Assembly: GCF_963855985.1 (NCBI RefSeq) | Contig: NC_087092.1 | Location: 17,546,001-17,610,000, forward strand | DNA length: 64,000 nt | Direction: 5' to 3' | Source of the DNA: Ostrinia nubilalis | Lineage: Eukaryota > Arthropoda > Insecta > Lepidoptera > Crambidae | Part shown: positions 24,307-36,129 of the stretch, in pieces | Numbering within the stretch: the first letter of the stretch is position 1 | Layout of the letters: every line of letters begins with the position of its first letter | The notes under the pieces: generated by a model | Seen by the model: only the letters and a program-made list of their open reading frames with translations | Told to the model about the DNA's origin: nothing | Databases searched by the model: none | Translations under genes and position numbers: made by a program

Positions 24307-26009
24307 AAAGTCCGAACTGATTTTGACAAGACTGTCACTCGCAGATGGCTGACATTATTAAGAGTAACTAAGGCTGCTTCTTATAGAAGAAGGGTTTATT
24401 TATTAAACAAATGAACAATAAAACGTTTCATTAATTCAGAAAAAACAAACAACACTGCACCTAAAATGTACCCGTATTATGCCGAGGTATGCTCCCGCTT
24501 TATAAAAACTTGGAATGGTAACATTACAATAAAATAGGCAATGTGTTAAGAAACCATAAACCACCGGTTAGCTGCCAACCATTTAGTTCACATTATGAAT
24601 TTTAATACGCTATTTATAACCTAACTTAGTGATGGTGTAAACGATAATATTTACCGTAGTATGAATATCTAACATGCCGTTAGCAAATAATATTCCCTCT
24701 GCATTTAAACAGCATGATTTTTTGTTAAAAATTACTCTTAATTTAAATGCATATTACTCATTTATAACATTAATACCGTATTCATAGTTATTGTTCACAG
24801 AAAAATTACTAGATGTAACTATTTATAAAGCCATATATTATGTCAAGGCGTATTTAATTAAATGTCATCAAGAATAACCGACTCAAAATAACTTAGAACT
24901 AGTTTACAAAATATTTTCCAAACAAATTATTTTAAGTAGTTACTTAACATTGAAGAATACGTTAATCAAAACCTTATAAAGATGTAGATATATTAAAATT
25001 TATCATCAATAAGGAACTGAATTTATGGCCCGGAGGCGTGGAATGTGACTGTTTGAGAAAAAGTGGAGTCATTTTAATTATAATGAGACGCATGTTCCCA
25101 AATAGATAGTAATTAAGTGAGACTATACCGATGTTTTTAATACAATTGATTGTGTTCGCGTTTACTACGACTACTGGTGGTTTTGGAATTCCGTGAATAT
25201 TTTTGTGCCAAATTATTTGGAACTCTACCTACAAGAAAAAGAGTAGACGTACATTATGTAACTTGCATTTTTAAGTCTGATGTAAAGTGATTTCACGTAA
25301 AGTTCTTGTGAACTATGTGATTTTATAAACTACAACAGGAACCCAAAAAATATATGCCTACTAGAACTTGCTGCTTCATCTGTACAATCAGTGACTTTTT
25401 TGTAACACAAAAATACCAAAAAGGCAACGTAAATTATTCTTACCCAATCAACTTTTGAGCTAAATATAAATTGGATATTTAGTTTAAATTGCAATCGATT
25501 CAAATCGTATTCATGATGAATTATCGGCTGTTGCAGTGCGAATAAATACCTACAGAAATAAAGAAACCAGCCATAATCGATAGGTGAATTGCAAAAAAAA
25601 CTTACTTATTTCTCGATATACTTATTCATGAGAGGCGATTAATTACACTAATGCATTCCCATTTCCGTCTGCTTGGCCGGTGATGCCTAAAAAAGTACAA
25701 TTTCCTATTAATTTGAACATACTGAACCATGGTGCCACGTGGGGTCAGCCCATAAATCCTCGGGACAAGCCCAATACATTAAAGAAATGATATTTTCGTA
25801 ATTTAAAACACGATCGGCTCATATTCAGACATATTGGAAATAGTAAATCAAATTGGTAATGGCGAGTGGGCGCGGCCTGAAGGATGGATCGATGTTAATG
25901 AAGTTTTTATCGAATTAAAGATGGGATTCAAGAGTTCTCAGGTTTTTCTGGATTGCATATGAGGGAATGAGTAACATTGTGATTAAAAGATAGATGTCAA
26001 ATTACTGAG
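24307..26009. other. Gene-free stretch
   Basis: AT-rich throughout; no gene, tRNA or repeat recognised. Confidence 0.45.
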
Positions 26010-26203
26010 GTGTCTAACTGACTGACTGACTGACATAGTGATCTATCAACGCACAGCCCAAACCACTGGACGGATCGGGCAGAAATTTGGGATGCAGGTA
26101 GATGTTATGGCGTAGACGTATCCGCTAAGAAAGGATTTTACGAAACTCTACCCCTAAGGGGTAAAGCGGGATCCACGCGTACGAAGCCGCGGGCGGCCGC
26201 TAG
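26010..26203 (+). mobile_element. Helitron 3' part
   Basis: An (ACTG)n run is followed by CCCAAACCACTGGACGGATC and, further on, GAAGCCGCGGGCGGCCGCTAG: the GC-rich 3' hairpin region and terminal CTAG (26200-26203), then T. It belongs to a different subfamily from the copies at 46155 and 58971. I cannot place the 5' end; the left coordinate is where similarity to Helitron sequence starts. Confidence 0.6.
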
Positions 26204-26956
26204 TAAGGCCATATTTCGTTTGTGTAGAGACGATATTTTTTGTTAAAAACTAAAAACTGTCGTTGATTTTCTGTATAAAAGATCCCGGAGGTTTTCTGAA
26301 AGTTATGAAGAAAATGAAGAAAAGAGTTTAAAATGGTGAATATTACGGAAGAATTCTATCATTTGGAATACCAGACTACATTCTCAGAAGCAAGCATAAT
26401 CTGAATTCAATGTTTCAGTTGCCAACTGCCTCTATCACCATATAAGGAAACCAGCGCGACCTTACAAGGGCCCAGCAAAAATCGGCGCGGGCGCACCGAA
26501 AGAATGTCTAAGCCTCTCTCGATCCCAACATAAATTTAAGGGCCTCTAATCACAAATCACCAGCTTTTCCGTTTAGAACACGCACACTTAAAATAGGCGT
26601 CGACAACCTTTTGATACAATTTTAAATAACATTTTTTAGATAGACGATTATACTCGTAACATGTAGTTTTTACTTTTGTGATGACTTGTGTAACTTAGCA
26701 GAATGAGTATTTGCGATGTGGACAAAGATTTTCTGGTAAAAATCATCATCACGAGTGGGAAATCAACAACATTATCACTTTGTAAAACTGGTTATAAGTA
26801 TCTTATAAAATTACAAAGTGAATCGAAATGTTGGAACTCTTTTAAAGAAGAAAAAAAATTCACAACCTTAAAAAATCATAAAATTATCAAAATACAAATA
26901 CTGAAGTATAAATGTATTTGTCAAAAATTTTATATTAAAGGTTGAGCACCTCTGCC

Positions 26957-27040
26957 CCGATCAAGATGTGTGCGTTACTGCGCGCACGCACAAGTGACAG
27001 ATTTATGTGAACCCGAGCGATCATGCGTCGCTCTTCTCAT
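26957..27040 (+). promoter_or_regulatory. Duplicated module, copy 1 of 2
   Basis: CCGATCAAGATGTGTGCGTTAC, GCGC, then GACAGATTTATGTG and a GCGATCATGCGTCGC block. The same order appears 694 bp downstream at 27651-27735. Conservation of words in order between diverged spacers suggests an old tandem duplication under some constraint. Regulatory function is inference. Confidence 0.4.
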
Positions 27041-27650
27041 TCATAAAATCAAAATCCTGCGCTTGCACATAAATCGTTGTTTGTGAAAGAATCTCTTTTG
27101 GACAATGCCAAGTGTACCTACTTAAGTTAGTCACGGTTTCGGCAATGTCAATCAAAGGGCTTAAATGTGCAATAAATAAAGAGAAGCCAGGGTTTCTTTT
27201 AATAAATTACAAAAAGGTTAGCTAAGCGAATAAAAGTTATGATGCTTTTGGTGACAGTTTGAAACTATTACCTTATAATATTTATAAAACTTTTTCGTTA
27301 AAAATATTCAATCAAAATATGGACATCTGTACAGTGAAATTCAGAAGTGTGTTCGATTAAACTTTACATTTTTGCTTTCTGTAATCAAAAAGAAAATGTA
27401 ACGATAAATGGTTATTCATTAAAGTATTAACATTAATGACACTTCGACTATATTTTTTATGCAGAACAAAGCAGATAGGTAATTAATATCTGACTGCAAT
27501 CACACCTGATGTTAAGTGAGATTCAGTCTAGGATGGTACATAGCTGCCCTATAAGTGCCAATTCATCTATAAAAATAATCTAAATGACGAATTGCAAATT
27601 TTAGGCCAAAAAAAGGTTTAAAAAGTGACCTTCGACCAACTGTTGCGCGC

Positions 27651-27735
27651 GCCTGCCGATCAAGATGTGTGCGTTACCGCGCTGCGCAGGCGACAGATTT
27701 ATGTGGGACGGATCGCGCGTCGCCCGGCTCATTAC
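27651..27735 (+). promoter_or_regulatory. Duplicated module, copy 2 of 2
   Basis: CCGATCAAGATGTGTGCGTT, then ACCGCGCTGCGCAGG, GACAGATTTATGTGGG and GATCGCGCGTCGC. Similar to 26957-27040 over about 85 bp. CpG-rich sequence continues to about 27800. Confidence 0.4.
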
Positions 27736-28134
27736 CCGCGGCGATTGCGTGCACGATTAGATAATTAACGCGCTCATGTTCCGATGGACCGACGGACGGG
27801 GCATTGTTTTTAATTATTGATGTTGCTGTGAATGATGATGGTCGCCATCTTAATTTCAGTGATGTGTCACATTTATGAGTTACTGGCTAAAATGTACGAG
27901 TGACCTCGGACATTCTTGTTTGTTGTTGTCTATGGAACAATTTACTGGCCTGATTATAAGCTACACTACTGAGTCAACATTCTTAATTGATGAAATGGAA
28001 TCTTAATAAATTTTCATTTTTAAAACTTATAAAAATATTGGCAATAGAGTCTCTCAGATTTCCTTTCAACATTTACAATATAGTGCTTGTTGTTTTTCTC
28101 GTGTATTTTTCTTTCATGTCATTAAGAGTAGGCG

Positions 28135-28293
28135 TACACCGTTGATTTTTCGTCGGCCGATAGTTTAGTCGGGCAGTTGATCAGTATGGGCATGTATGCA
28201 CACTACGCCGATTCGATTTGGCCGATTCTTCATACAATTTAAAATCGGGCACAACTATCGGCCAACTAAAAATCAACGGTGTGCGCCTACTCT
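28135..28293. mobile_element. MITE with AGAGTAGGCG ends
   Basis: Left arm AGAGTAGGCGTACACCGTTG and so on for about 40 bp; the right arm is its inverse with a few changes, closing CGGTGTGCGCCTACTCT. The element is 159 bp with no coding capacity. Flanks TAA and TAC would fit a TWA target with one mutation if the first base is counted as target, but the superfamily is not certain. Confidence 0.8.
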
Positions 28294-31200
28294 ACCAGTT
28301 ACTGACAATACTAACCACAAAAGGATATTAGTAAGTTGCACATTAGGTATTTTAAATTAATGATGTAATAACGTTAAAAGTTAGAGTTCCCACATCTTAT
28401 ATTCCCAGCCAATTTATTGTCCTATTCGAATAATAACAATATTTTTGATTAATTCGCGAAACAATCTTCAAAGCGGATCGCTTGCACAGCATGAAGAAAG
28501 AGATAAATTGAGTAGAAATACAGTCATTTCTACACGTCTGACGGCAATACGGAATAGCGGCGCGCGCGCAGACCCGCCGTATTTATAATATGATCCCTAT
28601 TTATTCCTGTCACTACTCACTTAGATACCCTGAGTTATCTCGCCCGGTTTTTGCTGCGAATCTACATGCGATCAATTCGGTATTACAACCAACTATTTAT
28701 TGGAAAACGTATGGGAGTAAATAATGTGGTATGAGTTGGTACATCGTGAGACACTCAGTCGGGATTTAAACCACTTATTAGATAGCGGTGAGCGAGTTAG
28801 TACAGTGATTCGTACTAAGTGAGGTAGACGTGTATCTATGGCAAATTATTACGCTTGGCGTAAGTATGAGGTTAGGAATAAGGCGATGTGAACTAAGTTG
28901 CCAGTTGATCGAAATAGCGATCGTCTGTAACATGGCATGGCTTATGACTATTTTGATACGGATGACCACATTACAACTTCATACTTCTTTATAGACGCGG
29001 AAGTTTGCAAGAATGGATGGATTTTTCTCTCTACCAGAACTACTGAACGGATTTTGAAGAAACGATGCAGCTCTGCTGGAAATGAATTCATCTTTCTTCA
29101 AATACTTTGACAATTTGAGGTGGTGCACTTTTGGTACAGAATACGACCGAGAAACTGAAATAGGCCAATACCTCACATAAAATTGACATTTATATCAATA
29201 GTAAATTGGATGTTTATACGACAGTTCAGAACAGTCATGCATATGAATACGACATTTATTCGCGTGTAAATTAGACTACGTCTTCATCGCCCAGTGGACA
29301 TGCTGAACGAGTGCTGCGTCTTGTCGGTTCGACGGCTGCTTACCATATTTATGAAATGTTGAAATATGGCGGCCATCCGTCACGGTTCGCAAACGAATCG
29401 GCGTATAAATCGTCATCGCATCACGCGCACAAATCATTCAAACGTCGCCTCCATCGCGGATGCGCGCGCATTAATCACGCAAGCAGCAGCGCCGGCGGCC
29501 GCCATTGGTCCGCGCGCCGCAACAATTATTCAAATACCCCGCTCTGATTGGCCCGCGCCCCGTCCGTTTTTTAACGTTGACAGCGTGATGGATACGACCC
29601 TTCGACTCTTGCGCACTCCTCATTGTTATGTGCGTCGATTTAATGTATTCGGACCATCAATACCTGTCACGTCCGGACGTGTGGGTAAACCTTGACATTT
29701 CTCTTTAATGCGTTTTGCACGTTCTTGACGTGTTTTGTTTTTAGCAATTGACAGTTGTTAATTTGGCGTCATTTGTCGTCAGTGTCTTCGATTAGTGTTA
29801 GATTGCTTTTTTAAGTGACACGATTAAGAATTGAGACACAAAAAGTAGTCTGTTTCAAAATTAACAATAATGTTATGTGATCAGTAAGAAAAGCTCTTAT
29901 GTTGTTTTAATTGGAAGAGCCTTTACCTTCGGATATAGAAATAAACTATCAGGTTTGCACACGACTACAGAGCAAAAAAAGAGTCGTATCAATCAATCGG
30001 CCGTCCCGACGTCAATAGTAGAAAATGGCGACTCTCGCCGCCGCGCCATTGGTCCGCTATGGCGCGGCGTGCGCCTGCGCATCTACCCGCATGTGCTTTT
30101 AGCGTACTCTTTTACGACTAGTTTTATAGTTACCCGCCCATCGCGAGCGTTGAAAATATTTAGACGCCATAACTTTTTATGGCTGGAATATACGATAATG
30201 GACTTAATGGGGGCGTATGTAACTATGACTGTTAGTTTCTTTATCAGTTTGGCGTTAACTGCTCCTTAGTTAGGCGGCGCCTTTGGGCCCAGTATTGATG
30301 GCTTCAGTTTCGTTAATGAGTTAAGTGAAGGATGCTTTTTTAAGTGGTAGCTCTAATAATTATGTGACGCTCAGTCGTTAACTTCGGAAGTACGTTCTAA
30401 AAGAAAGTTATCTTTGTTTTACCACGATCGTTAAAATTTCCCTTACGTGTTTTGTGAATAATTGCTTTATAATCCAGCTTGACTTACCTGAAACAAACAA
30501 AAGGCAATTGTTAATAATTTTCAAAACAAGAAAAGTAACAAAAACTTCAAGGAAGCATATAATCACATAGGTGACCCTGTCAAACGCTAAGTACTGTCGC
30601 AAAGGGCTAAATCTTTAGTCGCCCTAAATGCTCATTCGATTTGACACAACAGTTACTTATTCAACAATATAATTAGTCTCAGTTGAAAAAGTTATCTCTA
30701 AGTTTAGCTCCTCCAAAATTATGTAAATACAGTTATATTTCCTTTCATCTTAATAATATTTTGAAATACAACACCTAAACCAGCAGTAATTTTCGCGGAG
30801 CAAGTCACAAGACTTTTAAATAACATCTCAGTGTTGTCTTGTTAACGTTATTTAACGTTATTTCGCGTTAAAACGTTATTAAGTCGGCATTATGATCCGG
30901 AATCTCATTACTTCTGTGCGCCGGAGTGTGACGCTGTAAGAAGCAGATGAGCAAGGACGGGGCGAAGGGTAGTCTAAATAAATGCTAATGTTTTGCTAGT
31001 TAGACCACTCGGCACATCACTGAACCGAATTTTACCTAAGATTTAAAACAAGAGATTAATTCGCTAAAGCAAGTTCAGGCTCAAAATAATATTATTTCAA
31101 ACAGTGATCTCTCACGTTTCTACTTACACTACATAAAAAAATGAAATTGAATAGTAATTGAAAAATAGGAAAATAATGACTGGATCTTATAGGTTAGCCA

Positions 31201-31671
31201 TTCTTACCTACTGTGTATTGTATAGGTAATAATAATAATGTTGTCGAACAAGTGACGTCGAAATTCTCATTGACAGCATATAAGAAAAGTATGTCAATTG
31301 ATGGCTGTCAACTACCTAATTTAACGAATAATATTATAATAACTCTTAAGATAAATAAGGTTATTTGGTCTCTTTTCTTAAGTTGTTACTTAGCGGGAAA
31401 TAAAGTCCCCCGGCTGTGAAAGGCTAAGCGCAGCCTTCAGTTGCAGCGTGACAACTTTTATTTGGATGCACTCACAACAATTCGGTCGACCGAAACAGTC
31501 TTAAAATCTGTAAATATTCTTAAACTTACAATAAAACTTATCTTCGTAGCAAGATTTGTTTTCCTAAGGCGTTTTATAGCTAATTTAAACTAGAAAAGCT
31601 TGAGAAAACACCGATAAATTTTTGTTACCAAGAGGGCTCTGTAGGTTTATTTTCTCCATGACTTTTCCTGG
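28294..31671. other. Gene-free stretch with a large CpG-rich segment
   Basis: From 29370 to 30110 the sequence is markedly CpG-rich in two blocks (29370-29690 and 29995-30110). It opens frames of 109 and 130 codons, but neither resembles a known protein. AACGTTATT-like words repeat at 30842-30885. The remainder is AT-rich. Confidence 0.45.
29370..30110. promoter_or_regulatory. CpG-rich segment with repeated CCAAT-type words
   Basis: GCCATTGGTCCGC occurs identically at 29501-29513 and 30045-30057. ATTGG is the reverse of the CCAAT box, and GATTGGCCCGCGCCCCG follows at 29545-29561. GCCGCCAT and AATGGCGA words resemble YY1/Pho sites. This could be a CpG-rich promoter or a conserved non-coding element. 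I see no start codon context or splice pattern that proves a transcript. Confidence 0.3.
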
Positions 31672-31675
31672 GGTG

Positions 31676-31801
31676 GACTAGGTGGACCGACGATCTGGTG
31701 AAGCCTGGATGCGAGCGGTGCAAGACAGGTCTTTGTGGAAATCCTTGGGGGGAGGCCTTTGTCCAGCAGTGGACGTTTTTCGGCTGAAACGAACGAACGA
31801 A
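31676..31801 (+). mobile_element. RTE-B 3' end, frameshifted
   Basis: Starts in the RWTDDLV codons (31680 on), loses 13 nt after the AAG codon, which shifts the frame, then resumes and ends CAGCAGTGGACG...CGGCTGAAACGAACGAACGAACG. The (GAAC)n tail is the RTE-B 3' signature. No target duplication is obvious. Confidence 0.8.
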
Positions 31802-31830
31802 CGAAGGACAAAGGAGAAAGGTCATAGAGG

Positions 31831-31917
31831 CAAGCATAACCCTACCACTACTTCAGGACAATAAATGGGGCAATGCTGAGAAGAAGCAGCGCAAGAAACT
31901 CAGTCACTATTGAACAT
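31831..31917 (+). repeat. Dispersed repeat family D1
   Basis: CATAACCCTACCACTACTTC, AGGACAATAAATGGGGCAA and TGCTGAGAAGAAGCAGCGCA match the D1 core at 42050 and 50430. Confidence 0.65.
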
Positions 31918-31942
31918 TGTGAAATCGCTATCACACATCTAA

Positions 31943-32093
31943 CGCCCGTATTCACAAACGATGCTTGCTTAAGTGAAGCAGCAAATCGAATGCACAGCGT
32001 CGAATGTCGAATAGAGCTTTGTGATTGGTTCGCGTGTCACCCTGTGCGTCCACGTGCTCTTTGAGACCTCATAGTAATGTTTATGAATACTCG
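31943..32093 (+). mobile_element. Harbinger-type MITE, family H1, copy 4
   Basis: Same orientation as copy 1, with a perfect TAA on each side (31940-31942 and 32094-32096). The right end is mutated (GAATACTCG) and the interior has a short CGAATGT duplication. Confidence 0.85.
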
Positions 32094-32096
32094 TAA

Positions 32097-34120
32097 GTGC
32101 TTGAAACGTTCTAGACCAGAATAATGGGTGAAAACTCCTGGCCAGCCCGCCTACAGTCCGCATAAACATTTGATGGACTCCTAAACAGCAAATTAAATAG
32201 AGAATTGATGGCGGCGTTCTAACATAACGCAGTAAAACCTACACGCGATGATAGCAACAAGATCAGCGGTCAGATTACACGGTCGACAGTAAAAACTTAA
32301 ATTGGACGTGTTAATGTCCGGTTTAAGAGGCGCTAAAATAGCTTTTATTTAAACGCGATATAAACGTTTAGATGCCAGGGCTGCCAGTTTGGTTGGGCTA
32401 ATTGACAGGTTAAAAACAGTCTAATCATAGTGACGTGATTTGCTACTGTAACCATTTATGCATATTTAGGTGAAATAAAAAACTAGAGCAAAAAAAGTCA
32501 AAAGAAATGTCAATTAAGTTCTTTTGTTGTTTCTTGAGTATTCATAAATTATAAAAGTTATTGGCAAACTTGAGCTTTTTTCAACTCTCAGCATTTTTGT
32601 TTTATTTCAGATCTAGCCGAATTTATTAGATATAATAAAATTGTCAATAACTTACGACTTAATTGTAAATCTATGCCTAATTATTTCTAAAAAGTCATAA
32701 CACCACCTTCTTCACCACCCTTAAAATAAATCTGTCAAGCATTTTCACTAAAATGGCAACCCTAAAAGTTATTGGGGTTAGTCTGAAACCGCGTGGGCTA
32801 ATCTACTAGTAAACAAGAATAGCTTCAATAAAACGTTAATGCGCATAAACTGTCAAGAATCAAACAATTAAAATCTTCTGCCAAGCTGGAACACAACGGA
32901 CTGACAAGCAGTAGGTTCATTACAACCACATAGTGGGTGAAAAGTACATTGATCAAAGAAACCAATCCAAGAACACTAGTTTGTCAGTTCTAAACAGGCG
33001 TCGTTGACAGAAATCATTGGTTTTATAAAAAAAAAATACACAAAGAGCACGCGGTTGTCCCGTGATGCGCTCCATCGTGCTTAAAATTGTGCGGATTCCC
33101 GCCACCACGCTTCCTCGTACAGTTTTTGAGAAATCAAATTTTGCTGTTTGCAAAAAAATTAGCACACCCTTTACAACCGTACTGTGCCGTACCGTGACCG
33201 TAGTAGCAAAAAAGCATTATCTGCAACTGTCAATAAATTTTCCGCAGAAAATAATTAAAAAGTCATATAAAAGAAAATTGTCTATGATGCATTTGTTACT
33301 CGACGTTGCTTGTTGTCTCTATGTAAAGACGTTCTAAGTAAGCTGGATTTCCCTCTACTCTATCTTTATTGTAAACTTTAATCGTCAAAGACATTTGCAT
33401 AAATCGTGATCGCCGCAGATATTACATTAAAAATACACCATTAACGGCCTCGGTGAAATTTTAATGCTCAGATTATAGTTTTAATGGCAATATTAGGTTT
33501 AGATTAGATTTCCAATTTTCTTATTTATTCAAATAATAAACTGTCTGGTCGACAAATAATGGTATTTTACCAAAAAACTAAGAACAGAATTATTTATTTC
33601 CCAAAAATCTCATTGCACCGGCAAAGGGGTTGCATCTAAATTTAGACTTCGTCCGACCGCCGCCATATTTTTCTATCTCATTAAAATATCCTTTTGTTCT
33701 GAAGTTTTGTTCCATATATTCATACAAAGTATCTATTAATAAGTCACTACTTACTGTAATTTAAAGAAATCTATTTTGAATACAAGCTCACCAATCTACT
33801 TCAAGCATTGGGCTCATTCAGTAATTCTCAACCTTAATGCCTTCTAATAGGATCAAGGCAGCAAGACTTACCTGTATTTCATCCTAGACTTAGCCAGACC
33901 AAACGTGACAGTTATTTTTGCTCTTGTCAATAAGTAATGTACGTCTGTTAGCTAGACAATGTCTACGTCTAAATCTACGGATCTAGTCGCACGTTTGCAA
34001 CGTTGGAAGACGGACGAAAATACATAAGATTACTAAGTTGCAGAGCAACAGTTTCAAAGTAAATTTCTTATTTGTGATAGTTTGTATTTGACTTATCAAC
34101 ATAAATTTCAAATACATATT
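32097..34120. other. Gene-free stretch
   Basis: AT-rich. No recognised repeat. A 91-codon frame at 33062-33337 has no family resemblance. Confidence 0.45.
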
Positions 34121-34130
34121 AGTGTTATTA

Positions 34131-34193
34131 ATCATCATCATTTCAGCCATAGGACGTCCACTGCTAAATATAGGCCTTCCACAATGGCAGATA
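34131..34193 (-). mobile_element. RTE-A 3' end, 63 bp
   Basis: (ATC)n, TTTCAGCCATAGGACGTCCA, CTGCTAAATATAGGCCTTCC. The flanks AGTGTTATTA at 34121-34130 and 34194-34203 are a perfect 10-bp target duplication. Confidence 0.88.
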
Positions 34194-34203
34194 AGTGTTA
34201 TTA

Positions 34204-34678
34204 TCAAGTATTAAATGGATATCTTTACTGAGTAAAGCATGTTTTCCTTTCAGTTTTCATCATTACTTAGGTAAGTTAAGAACATGTACGTTTAAGAACT
34301 CAAACGTCGTTGTAGAGCTCTAATTCTTTCTTCAATAATTTTCATATTAATCATTTTTTTTCTAGCTAAAATGACATGACGGAATCACACAATCCATTTT
34401 ATTTGAATAATTTGTCTCTTTTAAAACGGAAAAATATTTATTTTAATTCTTTTGACCTGCTGTAAAACGCTTTGACTGAATATTTTAGTGGTTTTTCATA
34501 CTTTGTGTGGCGGACACTGTTATCATATCACCGGGACACCAGTCAGACAATCACGGACAACGGCTGTCTTGCCGTGGGCGGATTGGAACAGACGACTGTG
34601 GAGTCGCACTCGATCAAAAATTTTTATTTTGAAAATTGCATCAAATTGCACAGGCGAGGGGCAAGGCTATGATAGTTA
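34204..34678. other. Intergenic DNA
   Basis: No gene recognised; two overlapping frames of 66 and 74 codons at 34472-34712 look like chance. Confidence 0.4.
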
Positions 34679-34789
34679 TGCCCGTTTCCATCAGTTCCTA
34701 TTTTTTAATTGACCCCTATGGTAACACATAACAGGAATTTTTTTCGATAGGGGTCACTTAAAAATAGGGATTGATAGTGAAAACGGGCA
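34679..34789. mobile_element. Harbinger-type MITE, family H2, copy 1
   Basis: The 111-bp element starts TGCCCGTTTCCATCAGTTCC and ends in the inverse GATTGATAGTGAAAACGGGCA. TTA flanks both sides (34676-34678 and 34790-34792). The arms are long, so most of the element folds back. The copy at 45508 shares the internal CAGGAATTTT/AAAATTCCTG segment. Confidence 0.85.
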
Positions 34790-34929
34790 TTAGATTCTTT
34801 TGACTTAGGGAGAGAGGAACAACACATATTGCAATTCACTTCGTGTCTTTGTTACCAGTTTGGTTAGTACATTGTTAGCTTTAATTCCATATTTCGGAGG
34901 GCAGGTTATGCCTTCAACTCAGACTGATG

Positions 34930-35131
34930 GTCGTCATCATCATCATCATTTCAGCCACAGGACGTCCACTGCTGAACATAGGCCTCCCCCAATGACTTCC
35001 ACATCGCACGGTTGGTAGCGGCCTGCATCCAGCGCCTTCCTGCTACCTTTATCAGGTCTGCGTTTTCCGGTACGCGGCCTCCATTCCAGAACCTTGCTGC
35101 CCCATCGGCCGTCAGTTCTGCGTACTATGTG
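34930..35131 (-). mobile_element. RTE-A 3' end, 202 bp
   Basis: (CATCAT)n then TTTCAGCCACAGGACGTCCA; the complement encodes the RTE-A C-terminus through WRPRTG and beyond. CAGACTGATG flanks it on both sides (34920-34929 and 35132-35141), a perfect 10-bp duplication. The longest RTE-A end after the 18.2-kb fragment. Confidence 0.9.
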
Positions 35132-35141
35132 CAGACTGATG

Positions 35142-35620
35142 ATATGACGAATTTAATAGGTCTGTGACCTATCTAACAGCTCATATATTAAAGAACAGAG
35201 GGGTTAACAAAATCACAAGACCGCGGAAACCTCTCGGAAAACATAAGAAACTTAGTAACAACCTACAGTCAGTGAAAAACGCACGTTAAAAATATCCAAA
35301 ACTCGTTAAAATGATAATTAATCGAGCTTATCGATGTTCACTGCTGGTTATGCAAAACTTTAGAATTTTTATAAGTTATATCAATCCATTTGTTAAAACC
35401 ATCAACGTATTGTCGGCTTTCGCTCAAAGTATTATTTAAAAAGTGATAAGCATTCTGATTGTTATCATTTAAACAATGCTGCGATATTTCTTGTAATTTG
35501 AGCATCTTATTATCCGTATCTACATAATGTGATCGTTATCACGTCGTAAAACACGCAAAATTACTATTCAAGTTGCAGTTAAGTACCAACAATTTCCAAC
35601 ATAATTTTTTTATCTAATTT
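35142..35620. other. Intergenic AT-rich DNA
   Basis: No gene or recognised repeat. Confidence 0.4.
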
Positions 35621-35627
35621 ATAGTGA

Positions 35628-35779
35628 CGTAGCGTGGGCAGGCCTCCCACTAGGTGGACCGACGATCTGGTGAAGGTCGCGGGAGGTGCCTGGATGCGAG
35701 CGGCGCAGGACCGGTCTTTGTGGAAATCCTTGGGGGAGGCCTTTGTCCAGCAGTGGACGTCTTTCGGCTGAAACGAACG
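35628..35779 (+). mobile_element. RTE-B 3' end with intact C-terminal codons
   Basis: From 35652 one frame of 39 codons is open to the natural stop at 35769-35771: RWTDDLVKVAGGAWMRAAQ at the start and LGEAFVQQWTSFG at the end, the RTE-type polymerase C-terminus. A short (CGAA)n tail follows. ATAGTGA flanks both sides (35621-35627 and 35780-35786). Its 5' edge reads GTAGCGTGGGCAGG, the normal order against which the 47.5-kb copy appears inverted. Confidence 0.88.
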
Positions 35780-36129
35780 ATAGTGAAAAAACATAATACT
35801 AGAAATATTTTTTTCTTGCGTGTTAAGTTTTGTAAGTCCAGTATACCATGTACCGGATTTAAAAAAGTAATCATAAGTAACCAATATAACCTCGCTATTA
35901 CTAAAAGGGCTGACTTTTTAACGTTTTTTTATTTAAAAGTTTTCCATCTTGCGTCGACTCCATGCAGTCTATGTCCATAGGTCAGTCCAGTCATGACGTC
36001 ACTAGTCAGTTTTTATGTCGGACGGTTTGATACGCGCAAAACATTTGTTGTTTACCAATACTGTCGGATGCACTTTCAAACACAATCAGTATTGCTTTGT
36101 GGCACAAAATTTATGTATTTATTATTATG

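Larger units (their letters stand above)
26204..28134. other. Gene-free stretch holding a duplicated GC-rich module
   Basis: Apart from the modules at 26957-27040 and 27651-27735, described separately, this is AT-rich DNA. An 80-codon frame at 26703-26945 is lysine-rich, low-complexity and unconvincing. Confidence 0.45.

Noticed and set aside
29877..30269. A 130-codon open frame, the longest in the window
   Set aside because: No domain, signal peptide or family resemblance; it crosses a CpG-rich block where stop codons are rare. Not annotated as a gene.
35579..35980. Open frames on both strands around the RTE-B end at 35.6 kb
   Set aside because: They are by-products of the RTE-B 3' end; only the 39-codon C-terminal stretch on the plus strand is meaningful.
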